Made by a program: the position numbers and the translations under genes. Positions 43,690 through 55,764 of a stretch of DNA of 64,000 nucleotides are shown in pieces. Position 1 is the stretch's first letter. Each line of letters starts with the position of its first letter. Location of the stretch: assembly GCA_023213395.1 (NCBI GenBank), contig CM041465.1, positions 104,477,741-104,541,740 of the forward strand. The letters are read 5' to 3'. This DNA is from Cycas panzhihuaensis (Eukaryota; Cycadophyta). The notes below the pieces were generated by a model. The model made no database searches. It saw nothing but the letters and a program-made list of their open reading frames with translations, and was not told the DNA's origin.

Positions 43690-44420
43690 AAAACCAAGCC
43701 TACCTAGGAACGACTTAATTTGTCATTGGGTCCTAGGCGGCAGCATGTGAAGGATTGCCTTGACTTTTTTCAGATCAATTTGGATTCCTTGTTGGGACAC
43801 GAGGAAACCCAAGAGTTTGCCTGAAGTGATGGCAAACACGCATTTGAGTAGGTTTATGCTAACGTAATATTTGCGGCATCTTGTGAAGATGGCGTGCAAA
43901 TCGGATAGATGATGGGCTCTCGTACACGAAAGACCCATCATATCGTCCATGAAGACCTCCAACGTATTGTTGATGAGGTCGTGAAAGATAAAATGCATGG
44001 CTCTTTGATAAGTAACCCCTGTAATCTTAAGACCAAAGGGCATTGCCTTGTAGGTAAAGGTATCCCATGGCATAGTGAAGGCCGTCTTATGGCAGTCTTC
44101 AGGAGAGATATGGATTTAGTTATAGTCGGAGAAGCCATCCATTAAGGACATAACTTCGAATCTAGCCGTACGATCAATTATTTGATCAATGAAGGGAAGA
44201 GGAAAGTTGTCCTTAGGACAAGCATTATTTATGTCACAAAAATCAACACAAACGCGAATGGTCATGTTCTTCTTAGTAACGGGAATAATATTTGATACCC
44301 ACTTAGGGTAATCGATGGAAGAAATGAGTCCCGCATTCAGAAGCTTCTCAACCTCCATCTTAATGGCAGCTAAAAGCTTCGGGTGAAGGGGACGTTGCTT
44401 TTGATGCATAGGGCGAGCGT
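43690..44420 (-). pseudogene. Tat-E reverse transcriptase domain
   Basis: IKMEVEKLLNAGLISSIDYP, VDFCDINNACPKDNFPLPF, VMSLMDGFSDYN, then a TAG, TMPWDTFTYKAMPFGLKITG, YQRAMHFIFHDLINNTLEVF, MDDMMGLS and FLVSQQGIQIDLKKVKAIL. All palm motifs are present. Only one stop (CAG to TAG after SDYN) interrupts the polymerase core. Confidence 0.92.
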
Positions 44421-44429
44421 CAGGAATGG

Positions 44430-45340
44430 TCGTAAGGTTATGCGTGATGATGGAGGGGTCAATACCCTTCATGTCCAAGTAGTTCCACGTGAATACATCG
44501 TGGAATTCCTGGAACAAGAGGGAGTATTCCTTCACTTCGTCAGGAGCACATTCTGCTCCTACCTTAATGATCTTATCCAGGGCAAGGACTATGTCCTGAG
44601 TTGCCCCCATGCACATAGCATTCCCCTCCTCGAAATGGAGGGGGGCAAGATTGACAGGAGGAGAGGAAATAGAAGAAGGGATTGGGTCAGCAAGCATGGA
44701 CCCAATTGCTAAGACCTTCTGGTGGCCAAGCTTGTGGTGACTAGGAGGCAAACTGGGCATGGAGCCTGCTAAGTGCTCCAGCAAAGCCTCGTCGTCTTCA
44801 AAGTAGTCCACCCCATGGATGACCTAACTCCGAATGGATGAGGCGTGGGATAGCGTGGGAGCGATAGGACCAGTATGGCCTGAAAGTTGCATATCATCCC
44901 CAAGGGACTCTAAAGGAGAGTCAAGGAGAGGTCCCTCATAAAAAGCAAGAGGGAGACTCTCAACATCATCACCTACGGAAGGTGACGGGATGGAAGAGTT
45001 AGGAACATGATGATCGACATGCGTAATGTCATGTGACATGTGAAAATGACCAGCTCTATAACAAAGGGGGTCATAAGAGGAAACCTAGGACTAGGAGGAT
45101 GCCCCACACTAGTGTGGAGAAATGAAACTGGGTGAGGACAATCCTCATCCTTGCTATGGGACCCGTCATCGTCAAACATGGCGAGGTACCCATAGCTTCC
45201 GACACCAATTGGGGCAAAATGCGTCAAGTTAGGAGAAGAAGATATGGGATCTTCTTCACGGTAAGAGGAATTAGGGATTCCAATGGAGTAGGCCAAGACA
45301 TGATCAGAAGGGCGCTTATTTCCCTTCGTATGGCTATGGC
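44430..45340 (-). pseudogene. Tat-E acidic spacer between PR and RT
   Basis: LTHFAPIGVGSYGYLAMFDD, then SHDITHVDHHVPNSSIPSPS and MDYFEDDEALLEHLAGSMPS lead into the EYSLLFQEFHDVFTW pre-RT motif. The linker is retained in four elements, which suggests it is a genuine polyprotein part. No domain recognised. A stop near 44824 (CGG/CAG context) and a frameshift near 45000 break it. Confidence 0.72.
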
Positions 45341-45397
45341 TTTCCTAAGAAGAAGGCCTAGCTTGTTTGGTGAGCGATCGCTCGCGGGAGACGACTT

Positions 45398-45780
45398 TCA
45401 TTTGCCCGTTATGGACAAATTTAAGTTGCCCCAATGGGTGGAACACACAGCTCCCATTTGGTCAAGCCATGGTCTACCCAGAAGCAAGTTGTAGTCAACA
45501 TCAACATCGAGGATAATGATGTCAGTCATGACAGTCTTATCCTTAAGAGTAAGAGGTATCGAGACAGATCCTAAGGGAGTCTTCTCACTACCATTATAAC
45601 CTTGACAACGCCATGGAATAGGTTCCAAGGTGGAGATGCCAAGCTCTTGCATAATGCGCAAGGGCATGGCATTGATGGAAGAACCATTGTCCACAATGAT
45701 TCTTTGCAACGTGTAATCAGGAGTATCTATAGCAATGGTGAAAGGGAAGTTCTATTGGCGTTCCCTTCCACTAGATGTGG
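45398..45780 (-). pseudogene. Tat-E aspartic protease domain
   Basis: The core is RIIVDNGSSINAMPLRIMQE, followed by LGISTLEPIPW and VDVDYNLLLGRPWLDQMGA. The catalytic DNGSS loop and the second hydrophobic LLLGRPWL motif are both intact. This is the best protease copy in the window, open over 100 codons. Confidence 0.88.
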
Positions 45781-45789
45781 GAAGATCTC

Positions 45790-48473
45790 TGGGATCGAAA
45801 GAGATGATGGGTTCACAACTTTGGGTTGTGCCCAAGGCGTGAACAGACGCGTCATTTGATGCTAGAGCTTCGAAGAGGAGTGTTTGCTGCTTGGGGCAAC
45901 TTCTCAAGACGTCCATGATAGACATCCTCGTAGCCATGGTGAGAAGCTCTTCGACTACAGAGAAGGGCTTACCCCTCCCTGCAGGTTGGGTAAGGGCTCT
46001 CCTAAAGTTGAATCTACTGGGGCAGACGGGAATGCTCTTGGGAAGTGCGGGAATCTCCATAGGAATAGCTTCTGGAGGAGGATCGAGTTGCGAGGTAGAC
46101 GCGGAGGCGCTTGTTCCCTCCTTTGCGACTTGAAACTGGTCAACGCGTAAAGGGGAGTGGTCTCAAGCATTTGGATCATCTTCTTTCCCTTGTTATGGGA
46201 CTGTGAAGGTGATGGAGTACGGTAGTCAGGGGAGCGCAAAGGAGAAGATGGTCTTCGCACACCCTTCCCTCTACTATGCGAAGGGTAAGAATCAGGGGAT
46301 CTATCCTGATTCTCATTGTTCCTTTACTGAGCATCATGACCACATTCCCTATGTTTGGGGAATGGGTCTCTATGAATGAGTTGATCAAGATTAGGCCTCG
46401 ATGCCTACCTAGGGGACGAATCGTGCAGAGGAGCGTCACGTGGGTGTTGCGCCTGACAACGTGAATCATCGTGGAAGCACTCCTCGTGGATGGAACACCA
46501 CCTCTTCTCAAGGGGAAGATCGATCCTCCTTACTTGAGAAGGTTGGGTGTTACCCCCTTTGGGGGGTACCACACGAGAAGCTTGCTGAACTTGTTTATGG
46601 AGGGGCGGCAATGAAGGAGGTTGGAGTTTAAGCTCCTTCATCGTGCACTCAAATGAGCGAATAGTAGAGGTAAGAGGATCTAGGGTCCTCTCAGTCAGAT
46701 GAGAGGTGGACCTAGCATGCTGTGAAGGTTTGGTTTCCTTCGCTGGGGGAGGCGCCTCATGATGTTGTGAGGGCTTAGGAGGTTTCTTGAGTTCAGTTTG
46801 GATCTCAATGGCCTCCAATGCCAAGCACCTCATAATCATGGAGTTGCATGTGGTTGCCCCCATCTTGAGGACTTCCACATGCACTTTGGAGCGAAGTGCG
46901 TTAATGAAGAGATCTCGCTTCAACTCTTCAGGCAATGTCGCCTTTGGTAGAGTGAAGGAGATCATAAAAGCGTCGTACAAAGTCACGATTCATTTCATTG
47001 TGACCTTGTTTAAGTGACAGGAGTGCCTTCATCCTGCTCTCGAATGGATGGGCTACATCAAAGTAATTGACGAACTCATCCACCAATTGCTGGAATGAAG
47101 AAATTGAATAGGCAGGGAAACAATAAAACCACTTGAGGGCATCACCCTATAAGAATCACAGAAATAACTTCATCAGAATATGGTTGTAAGCCCAATAATT
47201 GATGCATGCCATAGAGAAACTACATACGTGCTCAGTTGGGTCTTGCGACGAAGTTCCATCGAATTTGGGAACTTTAGGAGGGTGAGGTGGCAGGTTGGTC
47301 CTAAGTGCCTCGACGGATAATGGCATTGACCTGTAGTCCATGAAAGGACGTGTCCTTACATGGGCCAACGGATCGACGACCGGTAAAGGAACAAGAATGG
47401 ATGGGGGTGGTAAACCCATCCCTCCTTGGGAAAACACCCCTTATTAGAAAGGGGGTTGCAGATAGACGCCTTGGAAGGGAGGTATGTTCCCTTGCGAAGA
47501 CAAGGCAATAGGAGTTGCACTAGATGGCAGAAACGAGGGGTGAGGGACCAGGTTCTACCCATATGGGCCACCTGTAGGCAGTGCAACCCCATATGGGTGC
47601 AACAGGTCTACCCCATAAGCAGGAAGATGGTTTCCCCTACCACCTTTGAGGTTGAAACGTGTAACCTGGGGGCACGTAAAGGGAAGGACCACTAGCAGGG
47701 TTTTAAATGTGTGGAGGAGTGGGTCCTATATAGTTGATGGCAGCAGCACTGGTAGGGCCTCGAGGCCTACTAAGAAATGCATGCACCATGTTTGAGGGTA
47801 GTGCATTCATTTGACTCAGAAATGGTATGCTAACCCCAAGTTGGGAAAAGGACATGCCACGAATGGGTCCTGAAGAAGTAGGACCATGGCTAGAGATAGG
47901 CGGCGCAACGCTTGCACTAAGAGTTGGTGTAGACATGGCATAGGATGAGTGCGTGCGAGTAGAAGCACCATTCATTGTATAAGGCGCAGGTATGGATGAA
48001 GAAGATGCTACAATGCGCAACATTTCTTCAAACCACCTAAGATGCGGTTGGCGGTGAGTTGTTCAAAAGTACTTACTGAGTGCTTCGACTACGTTGGCGG
48101 GAGAGGTATCCTCATAGCCATACAAAGTCGACGGGATCTCGAAAGTCAGAGATCCGTCAAGACGCTCCTCGTAAGGCTCATCAGTAAGATGGTGAGTCTC
48201 GTGAGGAGATGAATCTTCTGCTGCATGAATAGAAGGACAAAAGTTAGCGGGGTGAAATTGGTCATCTGGATAATAGATGGAATCATCACCCCCATGGGCA
48301 GATTCTACAACATATGAGGGGAACTCTTGAGTTCCTAAAGCCATGGTATGGTAAGCCCAATCAGACGGGTAACCTTCCATTATCGACTCAGGGTTCGACA
48401 ACGGAAGGGAACGAGGTGATTGGTCTTCTAACAACGGTGGTAGACCTCACAAGCGACGTGAGAAATGTCGCAT
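45790..48473 (-). pseudogene. Tat-E gag and gag-PR linker
   Basis: ATG at 48473 (MRHFSRRL, then TAG, GLPPLLED). The N-terminal extension includes SDWAYHTMALGTQEFPS and AEDSSPHETHHLTDEPYEER. The gag core LRTNLPPHPPKVPKFDGTSS spans the 47290 region. An open stretch at 46986-46405 ends with the knuckle RWCSIHEECFHDDSRC (CX2HX4HX4C). The linker DVLRSCPKQQTLLFEALASN leads to PR. Stops at CGA or CAG codons are scattered. Confidence 0.87.
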
Positions 48474-48628
48474 GCAATGCCTTTGTGAGCATTGTTAGAA
48501 GAAAATAAAAAGAGGGAAATGAAGCAAACACATTGGGGGCTACCCAACTGAAACATAGAATAAGAGACTACCTAGAGGCAAGAACACCAATGAAAAGGGG
48601 AAGCGAAACTAGCTCTCTTACTGGCAGT

Positions 48629-48646
48629 CCCCAGTATGGTCGCTAG
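48629..48646 (-). other. Primer-binding site of Tat-E (candidate)
   Basis: The minus strand reads CTAGCGACCATACTGGGG next to the 5' LTR. Fourteen of the 18 bases counted from its second base (TAGCGACC...) agree with the tRNA-Arg(ACG)-type complement as I recall it. Confidence 0.62.
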
Positions 48647-51212
48647 TGAAATGCTCGCTGCGGGGCGGTGTCCCTACGTTTAGCAAAAAGGATATAAGAA
48701 TATGTAATGTTAACTAAACTAGGCAACAAGGACTTCACCTCGCAGGGCGTCCATGCACCAGAGCCCAGATTCGGGACTACAAGGTACCTGGTTGCTTCTA
48801 GGTAGCCGTGTAAAACAAAGCCTTCCTACCCCTCGGATGGCTGGGAAGAGGAGAAAGTGCCTTGCGCATTGCATCTTCTCAAGGTAATGAGAAGGCAACG
48901 AACAGAAGGGTAGCTAACTAATGTATAGGTAAATGAAACAAAGGGGGGTGCAATAAGGGTAACTCGAATGCAACGTAAACAAGCTAACTACGCTATGCTA
49001 TGATAACTAAAGCAAGAAATAATATAAAAATGAGTGCACTTTTCCTTTTCCCTTTTTAACCTTTTACAATTTCGTAACTACACAAGCAAATATATAAAAG
49101 GCGATAATGTAAAAGGGATACGTGGGAAACAAGGAGAATACCTGGATCTGGTGCCTGAATGGAGTGATGCTCGTCTCTTCAAGTCCCGCTCTTTTCTACT
49201 CCATTTGTCATGCATGCGATGCCGATCGGCAGCAGTTGCTGGAAACAATAGAAGAGGGGCTCACTTGCCTCCCCTCAAGCATGCAAAAGCAAATGAATGG
49301 AAAGAAACGAAAAGCTTGAAACCAAAAAAGAAATGCACCACATAGGGAACTAACCTACAATGGGTTTGTTCCACGTGTCACTCCACTAACGCACGGTCCT
49401 ACAAACGAGTGAGGAGGATACCTTCCTCTTAGAAGAGAGGCCACGAAATATACCAAAATATATATACTAAAATTAAATGGAACTAAGATCTATGCTAAGC
49501 ATCGATATATAGCCAAATAAAATAGCAACATACAAGAAATACTCTCACCACCATACACCACAAAAACACTCGAAAGAGAAAGGAGTATAGCCTCGGGATG
49601 GCTAACTCACCCACGGAAGACCTCCACTAAACTCGGGAAGGAGAAACTAGTTGACAACAAGGCAGTAAAGCAATAAACCATAACAAGGAAAGGAATAACA
49701 GAAAAAACTTAGGGCTTGGATAGGGCCCAACACCAATAGATGAGACTTCTGGCAATGGCGTAGTAACGGGTTGCCTATGCTAACTTGAACTCCACAACTA
49801 AATTCTCTAAACTCCCCCAACCCATTCCCTAAGAGAGCACTAATGGCAAAGGGAAAGAGGATAAGGGATAGAACCCTTGGGGAGAAGGACAGCAATGGGG
49901 GACAGAACCCCGCCTACCTCCCTCAAATCCTCTTATGTTGCTCCTTTGCACCGGCTAACCAAGGAAGGGGGTAAAAGAGATGGTTTAAGGAAAATAGTGA
50001 AGCCTCAAAAGAACATGAAGGAATATTACTAATCTAGTGCAACAACATGAAGAAAACTAGACAACTAGGATCTCATTCATTAATAGACAAAAGAAATAAG
50101 AACAAAATGAATTGCAAGTAGGAACAAGAAATACCTTGTAGGAAGAAAACCAAGCATAAGCTTTGTTGTTAAGAAACAACAGCAATAACCAACGTATGAG
50201 GGCTGATTATGACAGGTTTTTGCAAGAGTAAAAATGAGGAAAAATCCTTGCAAACTTGGAGCCTTGGAAGTTGGCTCTTTGGAGAAGCTTTTGAGTAAAA
50301 ATATCCTTTAGAACCTTGAGCACCTGCAAAGAGGGATGAGGCTTGCTGTTGAGAGCTGTAAGGGGCAGCAATAGCCCTGCAAGTCCAGTTGGTAGCAATC
50401 CTTCTCTCCTTTATCAAGTTGTTGTGCATGTAGATTGTCTTTCTCTGTGTGTTTTTGATTAAAAAGTCAGAAATTTTGCCAAAAGATCTTGAGAATAGGG
50501 AGCAAAATCTCCTTTATCCCCCTGTTCACAGCAGGTGAATGTTGGGGATGTCAGGGTGACTCAAATTAATCGACACCATGCGGTAGTTCTGTAAAAAAAA
50601 TGGAAACTGTTGTGTGGTTGTCCTTTTTAAATTTCAAACAACATATCTGCAGAACTCGTGGTACCACAAAGAAAGATCATGATTACAAAGAAGACTGTGG
50701 TACCGCTAAGTTTATAGCAGACGATCGAAACAAAAAAGAGAAAAAGGAGCAGAAACATCAGGTTTTGAAGTAAAAACCAAGGCTAAACATAAGCTGGAGT
50801 AGCTGGGGGAATGCCTAGGTAATGGGCAGGTACCCGAAATAATGAAAAGAGTCCTAACTAAGGATTAAATCAGGCTTAGGAAGGACTGCAACATAAGCAA
50901 CATGTTGTAACGGGAGTAAATAGGACTAACGAAAACATCCCGAGAGACCGTGGAGACAACGTGGGTGGCTGTGCACCATATGGGGTGTAACATTCGCTAA
51001 GGAATGCCCCTGCTGTGAGTCGTCATAGGTTGATGGTATGCCGTAAGTACATGCAATATGATCAAGTAGAGAAGTAATGCATGTAGGCAGACATATGTCA
51101 GGCAATCTATGCTAAATAATCTCAATCGAGCATGGGCAAGAAAAAGTAAGAACGTATACCTGAACATACCTACATCGATGCGTCTCGAGTCCATTCCCAG
51201 TACTAGGAAACA
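48647..51212 (-). repeat. 5' LTR of Tat-E (2566 bp)
   Basis: Plus-strand ends are TGAAATGCTCGCTGCGG and CAGTACTAGGAAACA. It retains the 191-bp block missing from the other LTR. A half palindrome (GTGGTACCGCTAAGTTTA) lies near 50698. No gene inside. Confidence 0.93.
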
Positions 51213-51257
51213 CAGGCCTTCTCTCTCTTTTTTTAGCTTGTTTTTCTCTGCCCTGCA

Positions 51258-51285
51258 TCAAACTCTATGGTACCACAAAGTTTGA
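51258..51285. promoter_or_regulatory. 28-bp palindrome in intron 1 of Tat-D PMD gene
   Basis: Perfect 7-bp arms TCAAACT and AGTTTGA surround GGTACCAC. Same length and centre as in Tat-A, Tat-E and Tat-F. Confidence 0.58.
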
Positions 51286-51391
51286 CATGGGCCCCATTGA
51301 GATTTTAATATTATCTTAGTGGCCCCATGACAAACTCCACAACATTATAATCTTTTTTGTGGGGTCCTCCGTACCCCCCATAAAAAGGTGA

Positions 51392-51412
51392 GGGGGGGGG
51401 GGGGGGGGGGGG
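51392..51412 (+). repeat. Homopolymer G run (21 bases)
   Basis: G run inside Tat-D PMD intron 1. Length may be unreliable in an assembly; it could form a quadruplex. Confidence 0.8.
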
Positions 51413-51628
51413 AGGGGATATCCAAAAGACCCAATTTTTTTTGTCTAAGTGGGCCAAGTCTAGGCCCATTGGGACTAGGGCTACCTAATGCCCTACTCCT
51501 CCCCCTCTCTAGCCCCAAATCGGGCTCTAGAGGGTCCCAAATCATCCTTCCCAAAATCACTTCAAAAAACTCAAGAAACCATAAAATTTAATTGAAAAAA
51601 TGGAATGGGTAGGGGGTGGTCCACTTAC

Positions 51629-51652
51629 TAGATTTGGCCTAACTATCACCAT
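51629..51652 (-). pseudogene. Tat-D antisense PMD gene, exon 1
   Basis: ATG at 51652 encodes MVIVRPNL and ends at a GTAAGT donor, equivalent to MAIARLDL of Tat-B and MASARPDL of Tat-F. The downstream exons are at 34679 and below, separated by Tat-E. The TATA equivalent (near 51811-51822) is degenerate. Confidence 0.65.
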
Positions 51653-52390
51653 CTCGTCGTCTTAGTCTCGTCGGCTATCTCCTCACCTCGATCCGATGGT
51701 CAGATCTCCTGCTACATGCCTCTGAAGTCAGGCAACACTCCACTGCGTAAGGGAAAGGACTCCATATCGATCGTGAGCCCATGAAAATAAACTTCATTTT
51801 GGCCCCATTTCCTTTATGTATGCAAGGGCCCTGACAGGTATATTCTCCTCTTCTTCCACCGTGATAGCCCTTACGAACACCTTTTCACTCGTATTATTTT
51901 TACCTTCTCGGTCTGTACCCTGTTCTACCTTTGTGGACTCTATTTTGGACCTTACTAATATATTTATGATGATCCCTCCAGTCCCATACATGCCCCTTCT
52001 ACCTCAAGTTTTACACCACTCTGGAACATACCTATGTTTACACTCCTTTGGCTTATTTCGCCGCCTTAGATCCATTTTTGTTGTTTGTTCGAGCCTTTGG
52101 GGCTTCCAAAGGAAGCGCCTTCCCCATTCGGGACCTCACCTTGGCCCTTTTAGTGACCTTTGGGACCCTGAAGGGGCCTTTTTTGTTGTTGTTTCCTTCC
52201 CTTCCATTGGGTTGGTCTCCTTATCCTCGAGTAGCCTCCTTTTAGGGCTCCCATATCCTTCATGACCCCTATTCATAGCCATCTGAGAACTTTGTAGTCC
52301 TATTGCTACCTCTCATGCTTCTCTTCGTTTATCAACCCTGTCGTCACTTTTCTTCTTCTATCGTCTGACTGAGACCCTCATCTCCTTACC

Positions 52391-52800
52391 ATGGCATTGC
52401 TCATCTTCACTGACGGTGGAAGTTGTGGCAACCCAAGCCCTTCTACCATTACATAGATCCTCTGTGATCCCTTTGGATATGACTACATGTGTTCTGGGGT
52501 CTTCCTTTCTGAAGTTACCAATAATGAAGCTGAGTACATGATCATTACTGAAGCCCTTACTGATGTGCTCTATTTCCACTATGGACCCATCATCCTTCTT
52601 TGCAACTCTCAGGTCATTGTGTTGCATCTCACCTAGGTTTACTAGGTGTGTTGCCCATGCCTGAGAGCCCTCAACTGGACCACTAGGTCATTTCTCTTAT
52701 GTAGATATCTGATATATTCCCCTGGACCATAACACTGAGGTGGAGAGCCTTGTCTGTCTCATCCTCAAGTGTCATCTCCCTCTCCTTGATGATCCTCCTT
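52391..52800 (+). pseudogene. Tat-D additional RNase H (aRNH)
   Basis: MALLIFTDGGSCGNPSPSTI, then a TAG, GVFLSEVTNNEAEYMIITEA and LLCNSQVIVLHLT, then TAG and TAG. The first catalytic Asp and the Glu are kept; the third (CDSQ elsewhere) is Asn. The C-terminal part is hard to follow. The two closing TAG codons replace CAG in the LTQVYQV of Tat-B and Tat-C. Confidence 0.82.
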
Positions 52801-53037
52801 GAGGAACCTATCAAGTCACCCAAGCGCCTAGGTTCTAGGTCATCCCACCTTCTATATTGTGATCCATTCGCACCTCTGAAAGCTTGTCGCTAATGAGGTT
52901 AAACTATGGTGACCATCAGGTTTATTTTCTTCATTCTAGTATTTATACCATTCTTAGTATAGAGTCCCTATTATTTTGACTCTCTTATATACTTAACATC
53001 CCATTCATAACACCTGTTTGATCATGTTTGTGACTAT

Positions 53038-55764
53038 TGGATGCACGTCTACGGGATAATCACTATTCTCGATAGGAGTAATGGTAGTCAACGATGGTAT
53101 CGAAGGTGTGGGAAAAAACCTACAACCAAAGAAAGTACCACACAGGGCACCCCGTGTATCAGAGCGTGAGTTTAAGACTTGTGAATGGCACCCAACTACA
53201 TTAAAGTAGCTCTCAATCTGGAAAAGATAGTGCATATAGTGGGTAGCCTGGATGGACTCGAGAGGAAGGTCCTCCCACCCTTGGATGGCTAGAAGGGAAG
53301 AGGAGGAATCCTCAAAGAGTTTCCCTATGATGAAGGGAAATAAGAGTAAATAGAGTAGGTGAAAGCCTATGCTATAAGCAGGTCCCCCTTGGCTACTTGG
53401 TCAAGGCAAATAGGACCAAGAGAGAGAGAGATAGGCACTTGAACCAAGTTTTCCTTTAACAACTAAAGGTAAAAGAAGAAAGAGAACAAGTGGTACATGT
53501 ACAAGCAAGTGATATGAAATGGAATATACCCAAAGGATATGTTTGGGTCAGTAGGAAGAAGAAGAAGGAGAAAGGCGGGGGTTCCTTTTACATCCTTTTC
53601 TTATACGAAACAAACATACAGCATGTAAATGCAAACAACTAATACCATTGACCTTTTTACTTTCATGTGATCTACTTAGCTAGAGCATAGATTCTAATAA
53701 AAGTGAAAGGGGAAATGGAGGGATAAAGGAATAGATGTGCGTACTCGGGAGGTGTAGCGGTTGACGGAAGACCTCACCCACACACGACGCACGTCCTCAT
53801 GGCAACCAATGGATGTACGGCCAAGATCAACGCGAAGGACAGGGGCTTCCTTACCTTCCCCTTGTGAAAAGAAAAGTGGAACGAAAGGAAGCAAACAGAA
53901 TAAAAGAAAGGAAAAGAGGATGAAACGTACCCGAATTTGGAAGCCTTTTCCTTTCACACAAAACTGCTCCAACCTACACATATAAGAACTTATCCCTTCT
54001 AAGAAGGAGATTGCGAAGATATATATATATACATATATATGCAAGTGTATATGATTTATATACCAAATTGTTATATCAAGTTAGGAAAATAACTGCTGCA
54101 ATTAACTCTAAATCCTCCTTCAAGCAAATATATACATCAAGTAAGACAGAGTGAAGGGAAGCCTCAGGATGGATAAACCCTCCGCTAGGTTCTCCACACA
54201 ACCTTCTAGCACAGCAAGATGGGGGTAAATGACAACTTATGATAGCCAAGAAATATAAGGATAAAAGTAACAAAGTGTTGGAGAGATGTCAAGGTGCAGA
54301 GTTGCTATGGGTAGCAATCCGGTGTACAAACCATTACCAATGTTTTCAAGAGATTCCAAGCAACATTAGGGACATGAGAGGGGTCCAAATGGGGGGTGTG
54401 CAGGCCTAGAATCAACATAACAAGGGCTGCATACACTGATAATCCAGCGTAGGCCTAAGGCTCACCTACTCCTAATTAACCCAAGAGAAGCATGGGAGCA
54501 GGAGAAGAAAGGTAGGAAGGGAGTTGTCCCTTGGAGAGTAGGACTAAGTGGGGGTTGCCCCTGCCTTACTCTCTTAACCCAACCTTTGTGGATCTTCTCT
54601 TGCTGCTTCCTTAAGGAAAACCAATGAAGGAAAGGTGAACACCCAGAAATAACAAGCCAAACTCAATGGAAATGGTGTTTGCTATAGTCAAACATGAAGA
54701 AAGCAAGTAAACAAACTAAGAAATGAGCCTAACACAGAAATAACATACCACAAATACTAAAAAAAGGGTTTAGAGGACCTACTGGGCTGAATATAGGGCA
54801 GGTCTACCCCTGCAACTAGCAGAGAGGATGGTTCCTACAAGGTTTTATAGAAGATATCCCAAGAAGCGGCTGAAAGAGACACTTGCTGGGGCGAATTGGA
54901 GAAGAACCACACTTAAACTTGCTTGATAATGCCTGGAGAGAAGCTTCCCACCACGGAGAAGGGTCGTTGCAAGAAACACAGGCTTGCAAATGTACCTATA
55001 GAAGGAAGAGAGAAGGAGTAGAAACTACAGCAGGAAATGACTATGTTGAAGAGCCAAAAATGATCTAAGAGAGGTAAAATGATGAGGGTTTTGAGATTTA
55101 TGCCCATCCCAGCCCTAAACAAGCGAATAGGGCGTGAGTAGGGCTAAGTTGGATGCGAGAACATGTGGAGATTCCACCGAAAATGTGAGAATTTCCACAG
55201 TAGTTGTTAAAAAATAAGCTACAATAGTTGCACTGTGGTAAACTTCGTGATACCGCTAAGTTTATAGTAGTGCAGGACCAGAAAGCTAGAATGGCAAAAG
55301 TCTGGCTTCCAGGAGCCTTAGGAGGTGATGTGGTAGGCCTGGAAGGGGTTGGCCCTCTGTCTAGGTGGCTAGGATAGTCCAAAAGGCATATGAACAAGGC
55401 CAAAAGAGGCATCAAAGGCTAAAGGTCCCAGAAACGAGGTGATAGGAGCTCAAAATCAAGGCATGAACGGGTCATACAAATCAAATGAGGTTTGAGGTGG
55501 TGTAGAGGTAGTGTGAAGGGTCGTAAAGTGCCATGGGGGATGCCTACCTTGCAAAAAGGTTAGCCCCACTAGGTCGTCATAGGCTCACAATACGACAAGC
55601 AGTATGACCAGGCAACAAATGTAAAATGATCATATAAATGAGGCAAGCAGTCATGCAATGAGGTAGTGCTTCTATCAACCTTTCCAAAGAAATAGTACAA
55701 GTGAAAAGGAAGAAACATACTTGAGTTGACCTATCCGTATCCTTTCTCAGATAGCCGTGAAACA
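53038..55764 (-). repeat. 3' LTR of Tat-F (2727 bp)
   Basis: On the element strand it starts TGTTTCACGGCTATCTGAG at 55764 and ends GTGCATCCA at 53038. It aligns with 5977-8741. It has a 28-bp palindrome at 55238-55265, a degenerate TATA site (GCATAAATC) near 55100 and a short TA run near 54020. No gene. Confidence 0.9.
55238..55265. promoter_or_regulatory. 28-bp palindrome in U3 of Tat-F LTR
   Basis: Arms GTAAACTT and AAGTTTAT (7 of 8 pair) around GATACCGC. It aligns with the Tat-A site. Confidence 0.55.

Larger units (their letters stand above)
34784..51212 (-). mobile_element. Tat-E: complete Tat-lineage retrotransposon (16429 bp)
   Basis: This is the best reference copy here: two LTRs, PBS, gag, PR, spacer, RT, RNase H, INT, stem-loop, antisense three-exon PMD gene, divergent TATA, aRNH and PPT, all in order on the minus strand. 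It belongs to the Tat-C subfamily but is in opposite orientation. It has stops in most genes, yet long stretches stay open. Confidence 0.95.
51213..53037 (+). mobile_element. Tat-D, right fragment (PMD intron 1 to past aRNH)
   Basis: It resumes Tat-D after Tat-E: remainder of PMD intron 1, exon 1, degenerate TATA region, aRNH and part of the 3' spacer, ending where Tat-F begins. The block GGTTAAACTATGGTGACCA near 52899 matches Tat-B. Confidence 0.85.
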
